From positions 33,875,667 to 33,939,666 of the forward strand of contig NC_088780.1 of assembly GCF_958450345.1 (NCBI RefSeq): a DNA stretch of 64,000 nt, read 5' to 3'. Below the pieces are notes generated by a model that worked only from the letters and a program-made list of their open reading frames with translations, was not told the origin of the DNA and made no database searches. This DNA is from Calliphora vicina. Lineage: Eukaryota > Arthropoda > Insecta > Diptera > Calliphoridae. Of the stretch, positions 12,394 to 24,437 are shown piece by piece (the stretch's first letter is position 1; each line of letters starts with the position of its first letter). The position numbers were made by a program, and so were the translations under genes.

Positions 12394-12536
12394 ATACACA
12401 CACACACACTTTCTACTAATAGAACCCTAAACATTGAACATACATACACCCACACTTAAACCAACAAACACATTCTTATTTATACAATAACAAAATTTAC
12501 ACACTTGCTCACACATTTACACACACACACACCTGT
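12394..12536 (+). repeat. CA-rich microsatellite cluster
   Basis: Two (CA)7-8 runs, at about 12394-12410 and 12520-12532, are separated by CACACTTAAACC-like degenerate CA sequence. Likely polymorphic. Confidence 0.8.
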
Positions 12537-15500
12537 GCAGTAAGTAAAATCCTTCCGTTATTTTTTTGTTTTGCAAAAACAAAAAAACAGTTATTTACTC
12601 CTCTCATTCATTTATGCATATGTGAGTCAGAGAGTGAGTACTTGCTTGCATTCATATGTGGAATACAGTTATATTTATATTAAAAAACAACAATATAATA
12701 ATTGTCAATTGTATTAGTTGTTGTTGTGAATTTAGATGAGAAGAGGCCAGTGTTACAAGTTTATAAAGAGTTTAAGCGGGTATTTTTCTTTGCTAAATGA
12801 TTTTTTAAAGAATTTGTTGTTTTATTTCTAATTGAATTGTTGTAGTTCTTATAAAGGCAGCAAAAATATAAGAGGAAATTATATATAATAAGGAAATGAA
12901 AGAAAATGAATTAAAGCAAGTATTAAATAAAGAAAAATACCAATTAAAAACAAAAGAATTTTCTCCAATGATCTTTATTTGTTACTGTAAAATAAAAAAC
13001 ACCCTTTTTATAATACAATCCTTTACAATAAATCTAACTTTTTGATTCTAAAGATGTAGTTTATAAGAAACTTAAATAAAACCGTTACTTTTTCTTGATT
13101 GCTAAAACTCCTTAAAGGACTTGTGAACAAAAACTTTCTCACACCGGAAAACGGTTTAACTTTTTTCAATAATAATAATAAGTTTCAATGACGCAACTGA
13201 CGTTTAAGTAAAGTAAAAAAGGTAAGGCCAAAGAAATTCCCACCCATTTTAACTTACATAAGCCACAGAAATAGCAAACTAACCCTCTCTACCCAAAAAA
13301 AAAAAAACAAAACACCCTAAATTATATTGTATAAATACAAAAAAAAACAAATAACTAAAATTCCCATACAAAACCCAACAACCCCTATTTGCTTAAACTA
13401 AACCAGCAAAAAAAAAACGGTTGTTTTTTTTCAAAAGGACTATAAATCTTGCAAGACGTTTTCAGAACAATAGAAAAAACACAAAACATCTTAAAGATTT
13501 GTTTGGCAATCTGAAAGAAACCTACCCTAGACTTGCGCATTAAATCTTATGAAAAGAAATCAAAAGGTGCAAATTCACACGAGCGTTTCTTGAAAAGATT
13601 TAAATCAAAGCAAGAACATTACTAAATCTGATCTTAAGACATAGATTTACCTTTAAGGAAAAGGTGTAGATAGCAGCTGTTTGTAAGGGTAGCTTAAGAA
13701 ATTTGAAATCACAGACCAGGTGATTTGAAAATAACATAACAAAACGTGTGCCACACTTTATTATACAATTAACAGCTGGTTTGTTTTTTGAAATTATCAA
13801 GTTTTGGCGCGTAATTTTCATTTTACTTTGTTAGTGCTGGTAGCTGTAGTTTTTCTTTTAAAGTACTTTCAATTTTTAGTTTAAATAATTAATGAGTTAC
13901 ACCCAGAGAAATGGGTTTTATCTTTTCAAAACAAAATTATGTCAATGCAATTTTTAAAATAATGCGGGTTTTTCATTGTCTTTATAAACACAACAAAAAA
14001 TATTGTTATTTTAAGCCAATAAGTCAGTCAGAAGACACATGTTTGTAAAGGGAAAACTAGGTTTAGTCAAGTTAGAAAAATACAAGAAAAACCCGCAGAA
14101 TTTTAGGAAATTTTTATATTACTTAACTAAATACAATAAAAGAGATATATAAAGAAAGTAATATACAGAAAATATTAGCAGAATTTGTTAACATTTACCT
14201 TTAATGAATTGTTTACTTCAAATAAAATTTTCAACAAAAATTTCTGTTTCTGGTGCTTGAGAAAAAGACGATTAAATCAAATATTTTACCATGACTTAAG
14301 AAATATTTTTATACGATTCCATTCAATATCAAATAACCTCCAATTTATATTAATAACATTTTTTATTCTGTTCAATAATTTTAGAGATATTCAAAAAATA
14401 GTGGCAAAAAAAGCTAAATTAAAAATATTTTATTTATTTAAAAATTGTTAAAAAATCGAAAACGATAAAAAATTTTAAATTTTATTTTTTGATGATAAAG
14501 CTATATATATTACAAATAAAATAAAATATTTATTATTAAAATCACTACATAAATGGTTGGAATTGACTCTGATTCATGTGATAGAATCTAACATAGAAAA
14601 GCAAGCAGGTTGCAACACATATTTTAACATAACTTGAGAACCATTAAATCAATTTAGATAAATTAAATACCAACAAATTTCAAACCAAATAACCTTCAAT
14701 TTGTAATACCACTATTTTTTTCATAAGCTTATTAGTTTCAGAGTAATTCACAAAAGTTGTGATGAAAAAAAGTTTCAAGCTAAATTTAAAAAAAAAAAAA
14801 ATTTCAAAAATTTATAAAAAATCTTAAAAAACCAAAAAAACAAAATTTTATTTTTCGATTATAAAGCTACATATGTGGCCTATAAAATAAAGCCTTACCT
14901 CCTTAAGAAATTTGCTTAAATTTTCACTTTATTACCAATTCCCCAGTTATACCCAAGTGGGTAAATTTCTATAAATATTAAAAAATCTTCCAGCCATCTA
15001 TTACATCTTATAGCAGACTTTTGCTCATTATTTTCTTTACATAATGCCTGTAAAACACAAATATCTTATTTAGTATTGATTATTTTTTGTCATTTGTTTG
15101 TTCTGCATTGCTACTCTTGTGTTTTTTTTTATTATTATATTGCATACTTCAAGGCTTGTGTAGAGAAAATCATTTTGTAATTTTCTTTTTATTTAGCTGT
15201 GTAGTGCTACTGCATCGTTTTACACACAACCACATAAAGACTTACAATTCATATTCGAACGTTTTATGTTTCATAAGAATTTATATTTGTTTCTTTTTTT
15301 TATTATTATTTTACAATCATTACATATCTCTGACTGTTGCTGTTTGTTTTTGTGTAATAATTTCTTGTTTATTTACAATCATAAAATGTTTTTCTTTACG
15401 ATACTGCTGCCTACTTTTAGGTGCAATCACTAAAAGCCTCTGTAGAGAGAGAGACAGAGCGGGAGAATGGCAAAAAGTCGTTTATTTTTTTTTATATATT

Positions 15501-15581
15501 TTTTCTATAATACCAGGGGGAATTTGTTATTTAGCGCGTTTATAATTTGACATCTAGCAAGTTGTCATGTTGCCATACCAG

Positions 15582-15627
15582 CACTAGGCAGCCAGCACTG
15601 TTTACAAAAGAAGCTTGATGCCTAGTG
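15582..15627. repeat. short inverted repeat in intron
   Basis: CACTAGGCA (15582-15590) and TGCCTAGTG (15619-15627) can pair as a 9-bp stem, 11 with a G-U wobble, around a 28-nt loop. The stem is too short for a microRNA precursor. Confidence 0.5.
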
Positions 15628-16130
15628 TTTGAGATTGTAATTCTTTTGTTGTAGTTGTTGTGTCGCAGTTTTGTTGTTGGTTGCTTCTTTCGTTGATTTG
15701 TTTGTTGCTGCTATTTAAGCAGCAGCAATAAAATGTTTTGTTGTTGCAATTTTGTATGTGTGAATATGTGTGCCATTAATAGCTACAAATATTTATTGTT
15801 TGGAAATAACAAAAAATGACAAGAAATTTTTATAGAGTCTTTATTTTTTTGCCAACATACATATGAATATTCATAAAATCAAACAGCATGTGCATTTTTT
15901 TTTTTGAACAAACGTTAAACAAGATGTAATAGAGCTTAGGGAAATCTTGAAAATTAGCACGATTAATAGATGATGTTGACATTATAAAGAGTGGGTAAAA
16001 GAGTTGGTGGTAGTAAACAAAACGAAAAAAAAAGAAAAACAATTTTTAATTATTATGTAGGGTTTAAAATTAAGTAGTTTTAGTGGTAATGTATGAAAAA
16101 CATAAGTTATTCAAATGTTTTGTTTATGAT

Positions 16131-17640
16131 TTGAAAGATATACAATTGTTTACATGAGGTAAACAAGGCTAAATACCAAAAATACTAATAAATTTTGGAT
16201 TTATAATGAATAAAACTTAAAAAAGTCGTATAGTACATGAATTACTTTATTGTTTACACCAGGTAAACAATGTAAATATTTAACAAAACATTATAATTTT
16301 CCATAATTCTAATAAAAATTTTAAAACTATTGGTAAAACTCGAAATAGGCTATTGTTTACATGAGGTAAACAAAGTAAATTTTGAAAAATTACTTTTTTA
16401 TTACAATTTTATTTATATCAAAAAAATTCTTAAAATTGTGGCTAAAACTGGAGTTATTTAATTGTTTGCATGAGGTAAACAATGTAAATATTTAGAAATT
16501 CAATTTACTTTATAATAATTCTATTAAACGTTTTCAACTGTTGATAAATCTAGAGTTATTTAATTGTTTACATGAGGTAAACAATGTAAATATTTAAAAA
16601 TAACTTTTATATTTTAATTTACACAAATAAAATTATTAAAATTGTTGCTAAAACTGAAGTTATTTAATTGTTTACATGAGGTAAACAATGTAAATATTTA
16701 AAAATTAAATTTCTATTTGAATAATTTTAATAAAAACTATACAATTGTTGATAAAACTAGAGTTATTTAATTGTTTACATGAGGTAAACAATGTAAAGTA
16801 GTTAAAAATAAATTTAGTTTTAAATTAATTCAATAGAAATCTTAGAAATATTAATAAAACCTTAGATTTTTAATTGTTTACATGAGGTAAACAATTCAAA
16901 TTTATAAAAATACAATTTACTTTACAATAATTCTATTCAATATTTTAAACTGTGGATAAATTTCGAGTTATGTAATTGTTTACATGAGGTAAACAATGTA
17001 AATAAAAATAACTTTTATATTTTAATTTGCACAAATAAAATTCTTTAAATTTTGGCTAAAACTGGAGTTATTTAATTGTTTACATGAGGTAAACAATGTA
17101 AATATTTAGAAATTCAATTTACTTTATAATAATTCTATTAAACGTTTTCAACTGTTGATAAATCTAGAGTTATTATTTAATTGTTTACATGAGGTAAACA
17201 ATGTAAATATTTAAAAATAACTTTTATATTTTAATTTACACAAATAAAATTATTAAAATTGTTGCTAAATCGGGAGTTATTTAATTGTTTACATGAGGTA
17301 AACAATGTAAATATTTAAAAATAACTTTTATATTTTAATTTACACAAATAAAATTATTAAAATTGTTGCTAAATCTGGAGTTATTTAATTGTTTACATGA
17401 GGTAAACAATGTAAATATATAAAAATAACTTTTATATTTTAATTTCCACAAATAAAATTCTTAAAATTGTTGCTAAATCTGGAGTTATTTAATTGTTTAC
17501 ATGAGGTAAACAATGTAAATATATAAAAACACAATTTACTTTGCAATATTTTTTTTCAAAATTTTAAATTGTTGCTAAATCTCGAGTTATTTTATTGTTT
17601 ACATGAGGTAAACAATGTAAACATTTTCAAATTTCAAATT
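16131..17640. repeat. 15-unit tandem array (about 103 bp) of palindromic forkhead sites
   Basis: Core 19-mers TGTTTACATGAGGTAAACA start at 16147, 16251, 16354, 16463, 16565, 16669, 16772, 16875, 16977, 17077, 17182, 17286, 17390, 17494 and 17596, with spacing 100-109 nt. Thirteen are identical; 16251 has loop ACCAG and 16463 has TGTTTGC. Most cores extend to 9-bp arms (ATTGTTTAC/GTAAACAAT). The spacer, with GTTGCTAAATCTGGAGTTATTT and TTTATATTTTAATTT modules, is clearly diverged between units. GTAAACA is the consensus bound by FoxO/FoxA-type forkhead proteins, so each unit carries two inverted sites. Function is inferred; the repeat structure is seen directly. Confidence 0.95.
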
Positions 17641-20103
17641 TTTTTTTCCAGAATTCTAATAAAAATCTTAAATTAGAAACTTTTTTTTATAATTCTAAAA
17701 TTCTATAAAATTAAATACAGAATTGCCTAAATATACAAGGTAGAAATGTTAAAATTAGCTTAAGGTATACTACGATATTTGTTAACCATTTCTTAGAAAT
17801 CCTTAAAGTTTTTAAATAGATTTATTGCCATTTCTTGTTTACTTAAATTATTTTAATTAATTATTTCTAACTGCACTGCATTGCTTCATATAAATTATAT
17901 TTTACTCCCTTGCCATTTGCAGCTCCTTACACTTGCAAGCTAATCTATGCCTAAAGCTTTTGTCTAATTAAATCCCACCATAGATCCCGCCCCCTCTTAC
18001 ACCCCCTCCACCCTTTTCAGTATGACAATATTGTTGGGTTTGTTGGATGAGTTATTAAGAATACTGCAAATATTGTTGCATACTTTTGTGGTTTTTTATT
18101 TTCGCATTTAAGAGTTTGGGGATCTGGAGGGTTTTCATACTTTCACAATATTTACAAAATGACATGCATATAATAACGGCATAAGAAACCCCCTTAAGAA
18201 CTGCAATCATTTTCTAACAGTTGAGAGATTTTTTTATTATTATTAATATATTTTTTTTTTCTTTTATATTTTTTGTGTTTTGCACATTTGAGATTTATTA
18301 AAAATTCTTTACACAAAGACAAAGAAAAGTAATACCCAAACATGAAGTATTACTGCTTTTTTTTTTTTTGCCATACAATACATAAAGGATTTAATAATTT
18401 GCAAAAAGGACTTAATAATGATATAAAAAAAAGAACCTGCACACACTTGCCAACAAACAAGTGCAGTCAGTCAGTGGCTGAAGCAGAAACAGCAGTTGTA
18501 GTCTTAGTAGTAGAAAAAAATGAGAAGAAATTATTGAAATATATGTAGGTAGATGTGTTTAAATATAAAAAGGAAATGATAATTATAATGTTTGAGTAGA
18601 AAGATAATAAAGCCTAAAAGTATGCTGCAAATTATTAATAATGTCATATTAATCTTCTTGTATAACAATCCAATATATAATGCATTAAGTCTATAATAAT
18701 GACAGTTCCAGCATTTTCATAATACAGCTAAAGAACAAGAAGAAAACATAAGAAAAATAATAAAACAAAAGGACTGTTATAATAAAAGTATTTTTAAACA
18801 AGAGCATGACAAAATGAACATTAATTTTAAAGGAAAGAGGAAAAGAAACTAAAAACTTAAGGTTTTTTGTTTAAAACAGCATGATTTAGATAACTTTATT
18901 AGATTTTTTTAATTTTCTTATAAAAAAAACTTAATATAGATCAGCTTTTAAAAGGTTTTTTATGGGTCTGTTTATTTTAACACTAAACTTAACACTTAAA
19001 GTAAAGTTAAGTGGTGTAGAAAGTTGCTTTTAAGACGACAATTCACACCTTTATGGCAAAACAAATATATGGAGCATACTTTTAGGTGCTTATAATAATA
19101 ATGCACATATGCATATAAAAGCCTTTCCCAGCTGCTTTAGAATTAACCTAAAGAGGTTGTTAAAGTTCTAAAGAAACAAAAGCTCACTTGTTTACAAGAG
19201 CTCTGATAATTTTTTGCTCTCTCAGTTATTTTTTAATGAAAAAAAAAACGAGGATGCAACAACAAAATGTCAACACAAGCTAATTAGTTTATTTAAGATG
19301 GTGGAAAATTTAGTGTAGAAAAGAGGCTCCTTATTAATATATTAAAAACAAACATAGGTTTACCCTCCCTCACAAACTCAAGTTTTTTTTGCCCACCTCC
19401 CACTTAAACACACCTACTACTCATTTGCTCATCTACCTTTACCTCTATATATAAAGAAATTTATATTAACGGTTTTTTTTTGGTTGGCATATGCACAGTT
19501 ATTTTTCTAAAAAGAAGCTACTAAAAGTAGTCCTAGCACTAGTACGTAGTAGTGTGTTGTTGGTGTAAGTGTATAAGTGTTAGATACTTAAGTTTTTTTT
19601 GTTGCTATTCATATGTTTAGGTCCTTATATTGAGTAGCACACCGTTATAAAGCCGTTGCATAAAAGATGCTTGTCTATGCATGTCTATGCTTGCATGTGT
19701 GTGATTTTGTTTTTGAGGTTAAGTGTACTTTTGTAATAAATATGTATGTATGTAAGTTTGTGTGCAGCATATGAGAACAGTTGCCAATTACTTCATTATG
19801 TCTTTTTGTGTGCCTTTTAAAAAGAAAAGCCAAAGAGCGCTGGGAAAAAAAAACTTATTTTTTTTTTGTAAAAGAATAAGAAAGGTGCTTATTAATAATG
19901 CATACAGCTTTTGTTTGGCAAATTGCATAAAGAGTTGTGTCTTTTTTGTTTGAACAAGCTGCACTTGTTAAGAAGATATATAGGAAAATATAATTAATTA
20001 AAAGAACATAACTGAAAAAAAAAAGATTTAAAGAAAAACTTTTTAAAATTTTTAATTGTTTTTTTAACCTTAACTAATTTCTTATATATTTTTTTAATTA
20101 CAG

Positions 20104-20248
20104 AGAATTTTACTATATACAAATGGAGAAATATGCCCGTCAAGCTGTTACCGAAGGTGTTAAATGTGCCGAAGATTTGCACATCAGCGGCGATAGTGAA
20201 CTCTATAGAGTATTGAATTTACACTATAATCGCAACAATCATATCGAG
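20104..20248 (+). CDS. pros: prospero coding exon 3, end of homeodomain and start of Prospero domain
   Basis: Residues 2083-2130, [18 protein letters not shown] through NRNNHIE. It completes the recognition helix and the linker into the Prospero domain, which packs against the homeodomain as one Homeo-Prospero unit and, in Drosophila, masks a nuclear export signal. Differences from Drosophila cluster in the loop ([12 protein letters not shown]). Acceptor ATTACAG at 20103 and donor GTAATTAT at 20249. Phase is correct on both sides (CG|A Arg before; a complete GAG codon at the end). Confidence 0.95.
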
Positions 20249-20382
20249 GTAATTATCTTTTATTTTTTTCTATATTTTTTTATAAAAAAAAGTGAATTTT
20301 TTTTAAAGAAATTCCTAATTAATGTTTAAAATTTTTTTATTAATTTTAATTTTTTATTTTTTGTTACTTTTTAAAACAAAAG
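20249..20382 (+). other. short prospero intron (134 nt)
   Basis: GTAATT donor. The acceptor is a weak AAAACAAAAG at 20382, preceded by TTTTTATTTTTTGTTACTTTT. The reading frame (HIE|VPQNF) fixes it precisely. Confidence 0.9.
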
Positions 20383-20562
20383 GTTCCCCAAAATTTCCGT
20401 TTTGTAGTGGAGCAAACATTACGTGAATTTTTCCGCGCTATACAAGGTGGCAAAGACACAGAACAATCGTGGAAGAAATCAATTTACAAAATTATATCGC
20501 GTCTCGATGATCCAGTACCAGAATATTTTAAATCTCCAAATTTTTTGGAACAATTGGAGTAG
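20383..20562 (+). CDS. pros: prospero final coding exon, Prospero domain C-terminus
   Basis: Residues 2131-2189, [20 protein letters not shown] through SPNFLEQLE, then TAG at 20560-20562. This is the C-terminal helical bundle of the Prospero domain, ending exactly as in Drosophila. The joined coding sequence of the four exons is 6,570 nt (2,190 codons including stop), with no frameshift or internal stop, so the gene appears functional. Confidence 0.96.
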   Translation, partial: VPQNFRFVVEQTLREFFRAIQGGKDTEQSWKKSIYKIISRLDDPVPEYFKSPNFLEQLE

Positions 20563-22240
20563 AAAACCAAACAAATTTATTATCATACAACACAAATAAC
20601 AACAATAACAACAACTACAGAAAAAATTAAAAAAAAAAATTTTAAAACCCAAACAATCAATCAATCAACCACCACTCCTCTAAACTAAAACCTTTCATTA
20701 AATCTTTTAATAAGAAAAAGTAAAGCCCCCCCCTAAAAAAAAAAAAATTAACGAAAAAAATGGTTCGTAAAACTAAGTTTTTATTATAGTTGCGCATTAA
20801 TTTTAAAGCCTTGTTTATAAATTATTTTGAAAAATTGAAAAACCAAAAAAAAAAAAATGCCAATCTACAAAATGATGTTGAATTTAACTCAAAAAATTAA
20901 CAAAAAAAACTTACTAAATGTTAAAAGGCAACCTTTTTGAATATAAATTTCAAATTCTTTTTTAAAATTTACTTGATTTAGTAAAAACAAAAGAATACAC
21001 AATTTTCTTTGACATTTTATTAACAACAAACCACAACAACTCCAGCTCTTAAATATACCAAACTACACGAACCATTTGTTTAGTTTTTAAACAAAAAAAA
21101 AAAATACAAACTAGCTAAGACACAAACCTTTACATATTTATATAGATCTATATATACATTTGAAAAAGGCAAGCAAAACAAGCCCCCACAAACAATTAAA
21201 CCATAGTGTAAACTGTAAAACCTGAACATAGTTAAAATATTTTATACAAATTACCTTAAAAAGAAACCAAACAAAAATATTAAATATATTTACATATTTA
21301 CCATATATATATATAAATGTTTTTTTTTAAAGCAAATTTTATATATACAAACAAACAAAACAACAAGTTAAAGTGTCAAAATTCTTAAAACTCAAAACTG
21401 AACCCTTTCAATACAATTCAACTAAAGAATACCTAGTTTTCTTTATGTTAAATCTTAAACACCCCCCGCCCCCACCACAACCTCTCAAAACACTACAATT
21501 TCTTATCTTTTCAAACCCAAGGTTGCAAAGTAAATTTTGTTTAAAAAAAAAAAATTTAAAATTCAATTTATCTAATTATCATAATCTTAGAATTTGTGTC
21601 TATGTGTAATTTTTTTAAATTTTTTTTTAAATATTGAAAAAAAAAATATTGTTTTTTTTGAATACCCCTTTGAATAATATTGAGCGTATGTTTTTTTGAA
21701 AAACCAAAGTCTAAGTTATAAGTTATTTTTTATAATTTTATTTTATACTTGTTATTATATATATTTGTATATTTATTTTTATAGGATTTAGTTTTTAAAG
21801 GCACCCTTTTTTTTAAAAAAAAAAGTTCTCTACATTTTTTAAAGAACTTTTTTTTAACATTTAAGGTCTCACCCCTAGTCTTTGTTAGTTTTTATTTTAT
21901 TTATTATGTTTAAATTAATTTTAATTGTATATATTTATTATAATTATATATGAATTTTTTTTTCTAAACCTAAAAAAAATATAATTTTTTTTCTTTAAAT
22001 CTTAATTTAGTAAATTTTAGTTGGTATTTTTTTTATATATAAATAATTATAAATATTAGTTTATAATTTTCTTTATTTTCTTAAATATAAAATTTTTGCC
22101 TTAAGTTTATAAATTTAAAATATATTATGTTAAAATACACACAATAATCAAAAATATTGGAAGCATTGATGAAAAATATAAAAAAAATGGTGTTTATTTT
22201 TTTTTTTTTTTGAAAGGTAGAAAGCAACGAAATAATTTAC
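20563..22240 (+). other. pros: proximal 3' UTR of prospero
   Basis: Immediately after the stop the sequence is A/C-rich on + (AACAACAATAACAAC), then becomes U-rich from about 21.6 kb. I found no AATAAA between the stop and about 23.2 kb; only variants such as ATTAAA (about 20697 and 21278) and AATATA (about 22118) occur. Base composition becomes mixed after about 22.24 kb, which I take as the end of this block. The true proximal cleavage site cannot be fixed from sequence. Confidence 0.55.
21926..21933 (+). promoter_or_regulatory. candidate Pumilio-binding element
   Basis: TGTATATA matches the Pumilio consensus UGUANAUA and lies in the likely 3' UTR on the sense strand. The motif is short and the region is A/T-rich, so chance occurrence is possible. 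Confidence 0.35.
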
Positions 22241-22480
22241 AAAAGATTTAGTTCAAGGCTAAGAACTTTGTTTAAATTATTAGCATTTTATGTTAAATAA
22301 CCAAAAAATAATGTGATCACACTTTTAGTCTTATGCGCTAAATCTAAAGCTTCAGTTATACGATTGATGAGATCGGACACGACATACAGCAAAGTTCGAT
22401 ATCATATCTGGTAAACGACTGATTGCAGATTATTTACTTCAAAAATATCGATCACTAGCAGCGAAAGTCAAACGTTTTTT

Positions 22481-22650
22481 CATTTGATATCAAATGTTAT
22501 TACCTCTCATCAAATCTTAAAGGACTTTTCAGAAAACAATTTCTAATGGTTGAGAAAGCCATTATTTTTAAATTCTTTCAAAGCATTCTCAATTGAGAAT
22601 GTATTAATACATTTGAGTAACGTTGTTATTTCAAATCATTCTTGATTTGA
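22481..22650. repeat. cluster of four perfect short palindromes
   Basis: CATTTGATATCAAATG (22481-22496), CATTCTCAATTGAGAATG (22584-22601), AATGTATTAATACATT (22598-22613, overlapping the previous one) and TCAAATCA-TTCT-TGATTTGA (22631-22650). A similar AATAACATTTGATATC module recurs near 38.57 and 38.81 kb. Confidence 0.75.
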
Positions 22651-23427
22651 GATCAATCCTGCATATTAGCTAGGTTTTAATTTCAATGTAATGAAACGAG
22701 CAATATGCATGATCGTAAATGATCGATCTTTATTTAACATAAAATAATAACATAATCCGAACTTTAATTGAACAAACCTGGAAATATATTTAGCCTAGTA
22801 TTAGATATTTTCAAATCTAAGTATTAAATAAGTAAATATTGAGCAGATGAAACTCATTTAACATGATTCGTTAGTAAATATCGCACTAAACTATACATTT
22901 TAATTCCATTAAAAGGCGCTGTCATTTAATATAATACCAGTAATTTGTAATTTCTAATTTCTCAGCGATATGCTCGACTTATAAGTGTGAGAGGAATACG
23001 AGAAAGAAGAGTTTTCAATTGCATACGAATGAATATTTTGCATATTAATGATTTCCATCCCTGATTGCATCAGACTTATTTATTACTGAAGTTTCTAGTA
23101 TGAAATTATATAACGGACGCCTGAAAATTACACTAAACGCGACCAATTGTGCCTCAGCTCTAATATCGGCCACTTTCCTTTAATAGTTGGTAAAATCTTA
23201 AATAAAAAATTTACAATTTCGTCATAAATTTAGCAGAATTTTCCAGAAAAGCCATGACTGATAAAAAATATGGTATTGAATTGATGTAAAGCGAGCAAAC
23301 GATGCTTCAAGTTGAAAGAAAATCAAAGTGTAATACAAATTTTTAATATAAATTGCTCGCAAGAAAATCACTGTTTTAAAAAAGATAGCTTCTTTTTGTC
23401 CTAATAAAAATAGTGAGAGCTTTAGAA

Positions 23428-23560
23428 AGTTAAAGTTTGAAGATCAACATAGTCGATCGATAGAATATGAAAAAGATCCTTATTGTCCTAAAGCATTAGA
23501 ATGCTAAAGTTAAATTTTGAAGATCGACATAGACAATTGATAGGAGATGAGAATAATAAT
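23428..23560. repeat. diverged tandem duplication, about 80-nt period
   Basis: The block AAAGTTTGAAGATCAACATAG (about 23432) recurs about 80 nt on as AAATTTTGAAGATCGACATAG, each followed by a GATAG(A/G)A(T/G)ATGA-like segment. Confidence 0.55.
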
Positions 23561-23699
23561 TTTGGTACTCCCAAATAATAATGCATAGTGCAATCCCAAT
23601 ATCCCAGTTCGTAATAATAGCAAACTTTAAGAGTATGACACACTCTAGGAAATATGCAGAGCTACCACATGATTTTTGAAAGGAAACATTCTCTTATTA

Positions 23700-23898
23700 C
23701 GAAAGAAAGTTTCACCAATCTCCCCTACAAAAGCCTTGCTTCAAAAATGCTTGGATTGGGCTTGTATTCTAAACAATATGCCAAATTGATCTTAGTAAAT
23801 TACTTTTTCTTTCTCTCATTTCGAAAGAGTGTCTAACTGATCTCCCAAGAAAGCCTTGCTTAAAAAATGCTTATGATTATGATTAAATTCTAAACAAT
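23700..23898. repeat. diverged tandem duplication, about 121-nt period
   Basis: Two copies share CGAAAGA, then CAAGAAAGCCTTGCTT-like and AAATGCTT blocks, and both end ATTCTAAACAAT. The second copy starts near 23821. An open frame over copy 1 (23654-23836) has no recognisable product. Confidence 0.6.
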
Positions 23899-24351
23899 CG
23901 GGGTTGTCATATAATTTAATAATTGATGGAATCGGTTTTGAAAACGACAAAAAAGGTACATTTAACTTATGAAATCCAATGTAATTTTTTATTTAATCGA
24001 TAAAGAATTTAATTGTAGATCGAATATAAAACCTATAACTTTCGATTTCACGAGAGCAATTTACTTTTTCTGTCGTTTTCACAATCGATTCCGACAATGA
24101 TTGGATTCCATAACAAACCCAAATACGCCAAATGCTTCTAATTAATACACTTTTTATTGAATTACATTAAATTTGAGATACTTGTTTGATATCCTATCAA
24201 AAAGTTTCATAACATACGATATTTGCTATTTTATAAGAATTTAGATATAAACTGTTATTTTTAAAGTGTCTCAGATAATAAAATATAGTTTTCGTGATGT
24301 CCTGAACATTTAGCATTGACACAAACCACAGCTACATAGATAAACTATATC

Positions 24352-24437
24352 ATTCTGACACAAGCAGTTTAGACATTAACCCTAAATATCTACAAAGTGC
24401 TGCCTAGTTATAATTGGTTAGCATACTTTCAGGCGAA
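24352..24437. repeat. dispersed repeat copy 1
   Basis: This segment, running from ATTCTGACACAAGCA through ACAAAGTGCTGCC to AGCATACTTTCAGGCGA, recurs at 25317-25423 in the same orientation with small indels. Confidence 0.6.

Larger units (their letters stand above)
10495..20103 (+). other. large prospero intron (9,609 nt) inside the homeodomain
   Basis: Donor GTGAGTAC, acceptor TTTTTTAATTACAG at 20103. It is mostly A/T homopolymer-rich sequence with roughly balanced A and T, unlike the UTRs. Contents: CA microsatellites (12.39-12.54 kb), a 9-bp inverted repeat (15582-15627), the 103-bp forkhead-palindrome array (16.13-17.64 kb), and short open frames of no recognisable character. The stretches 10.5-12.3, 12.6-15.5 and 17.7-20.1 kb hold nothing else I can support. 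Confidence 0.9.

Noticed and set aside
14185..15545. Open frames of 88 and 152 residues in the large intron
   Set aside because: Products are F/L/I/C-rich, follow A/T composition, have no domain resemblance, and do not fit a spliced frame with the flanking exons.
15582..15627. microRNA precursor
   Set aside because: The stem is only 9-11 bp around a 28-nt loop, too short for Drosha/Dicer processing.
16131..17640. Regular repeat-spacer array resembling a CRISPR
   Set aside because: Spacers are homologous to each other, the unit is 103 nt, and it lies inside an intron of an animal gene. It is a tandem repeat with a conserved palindrome.
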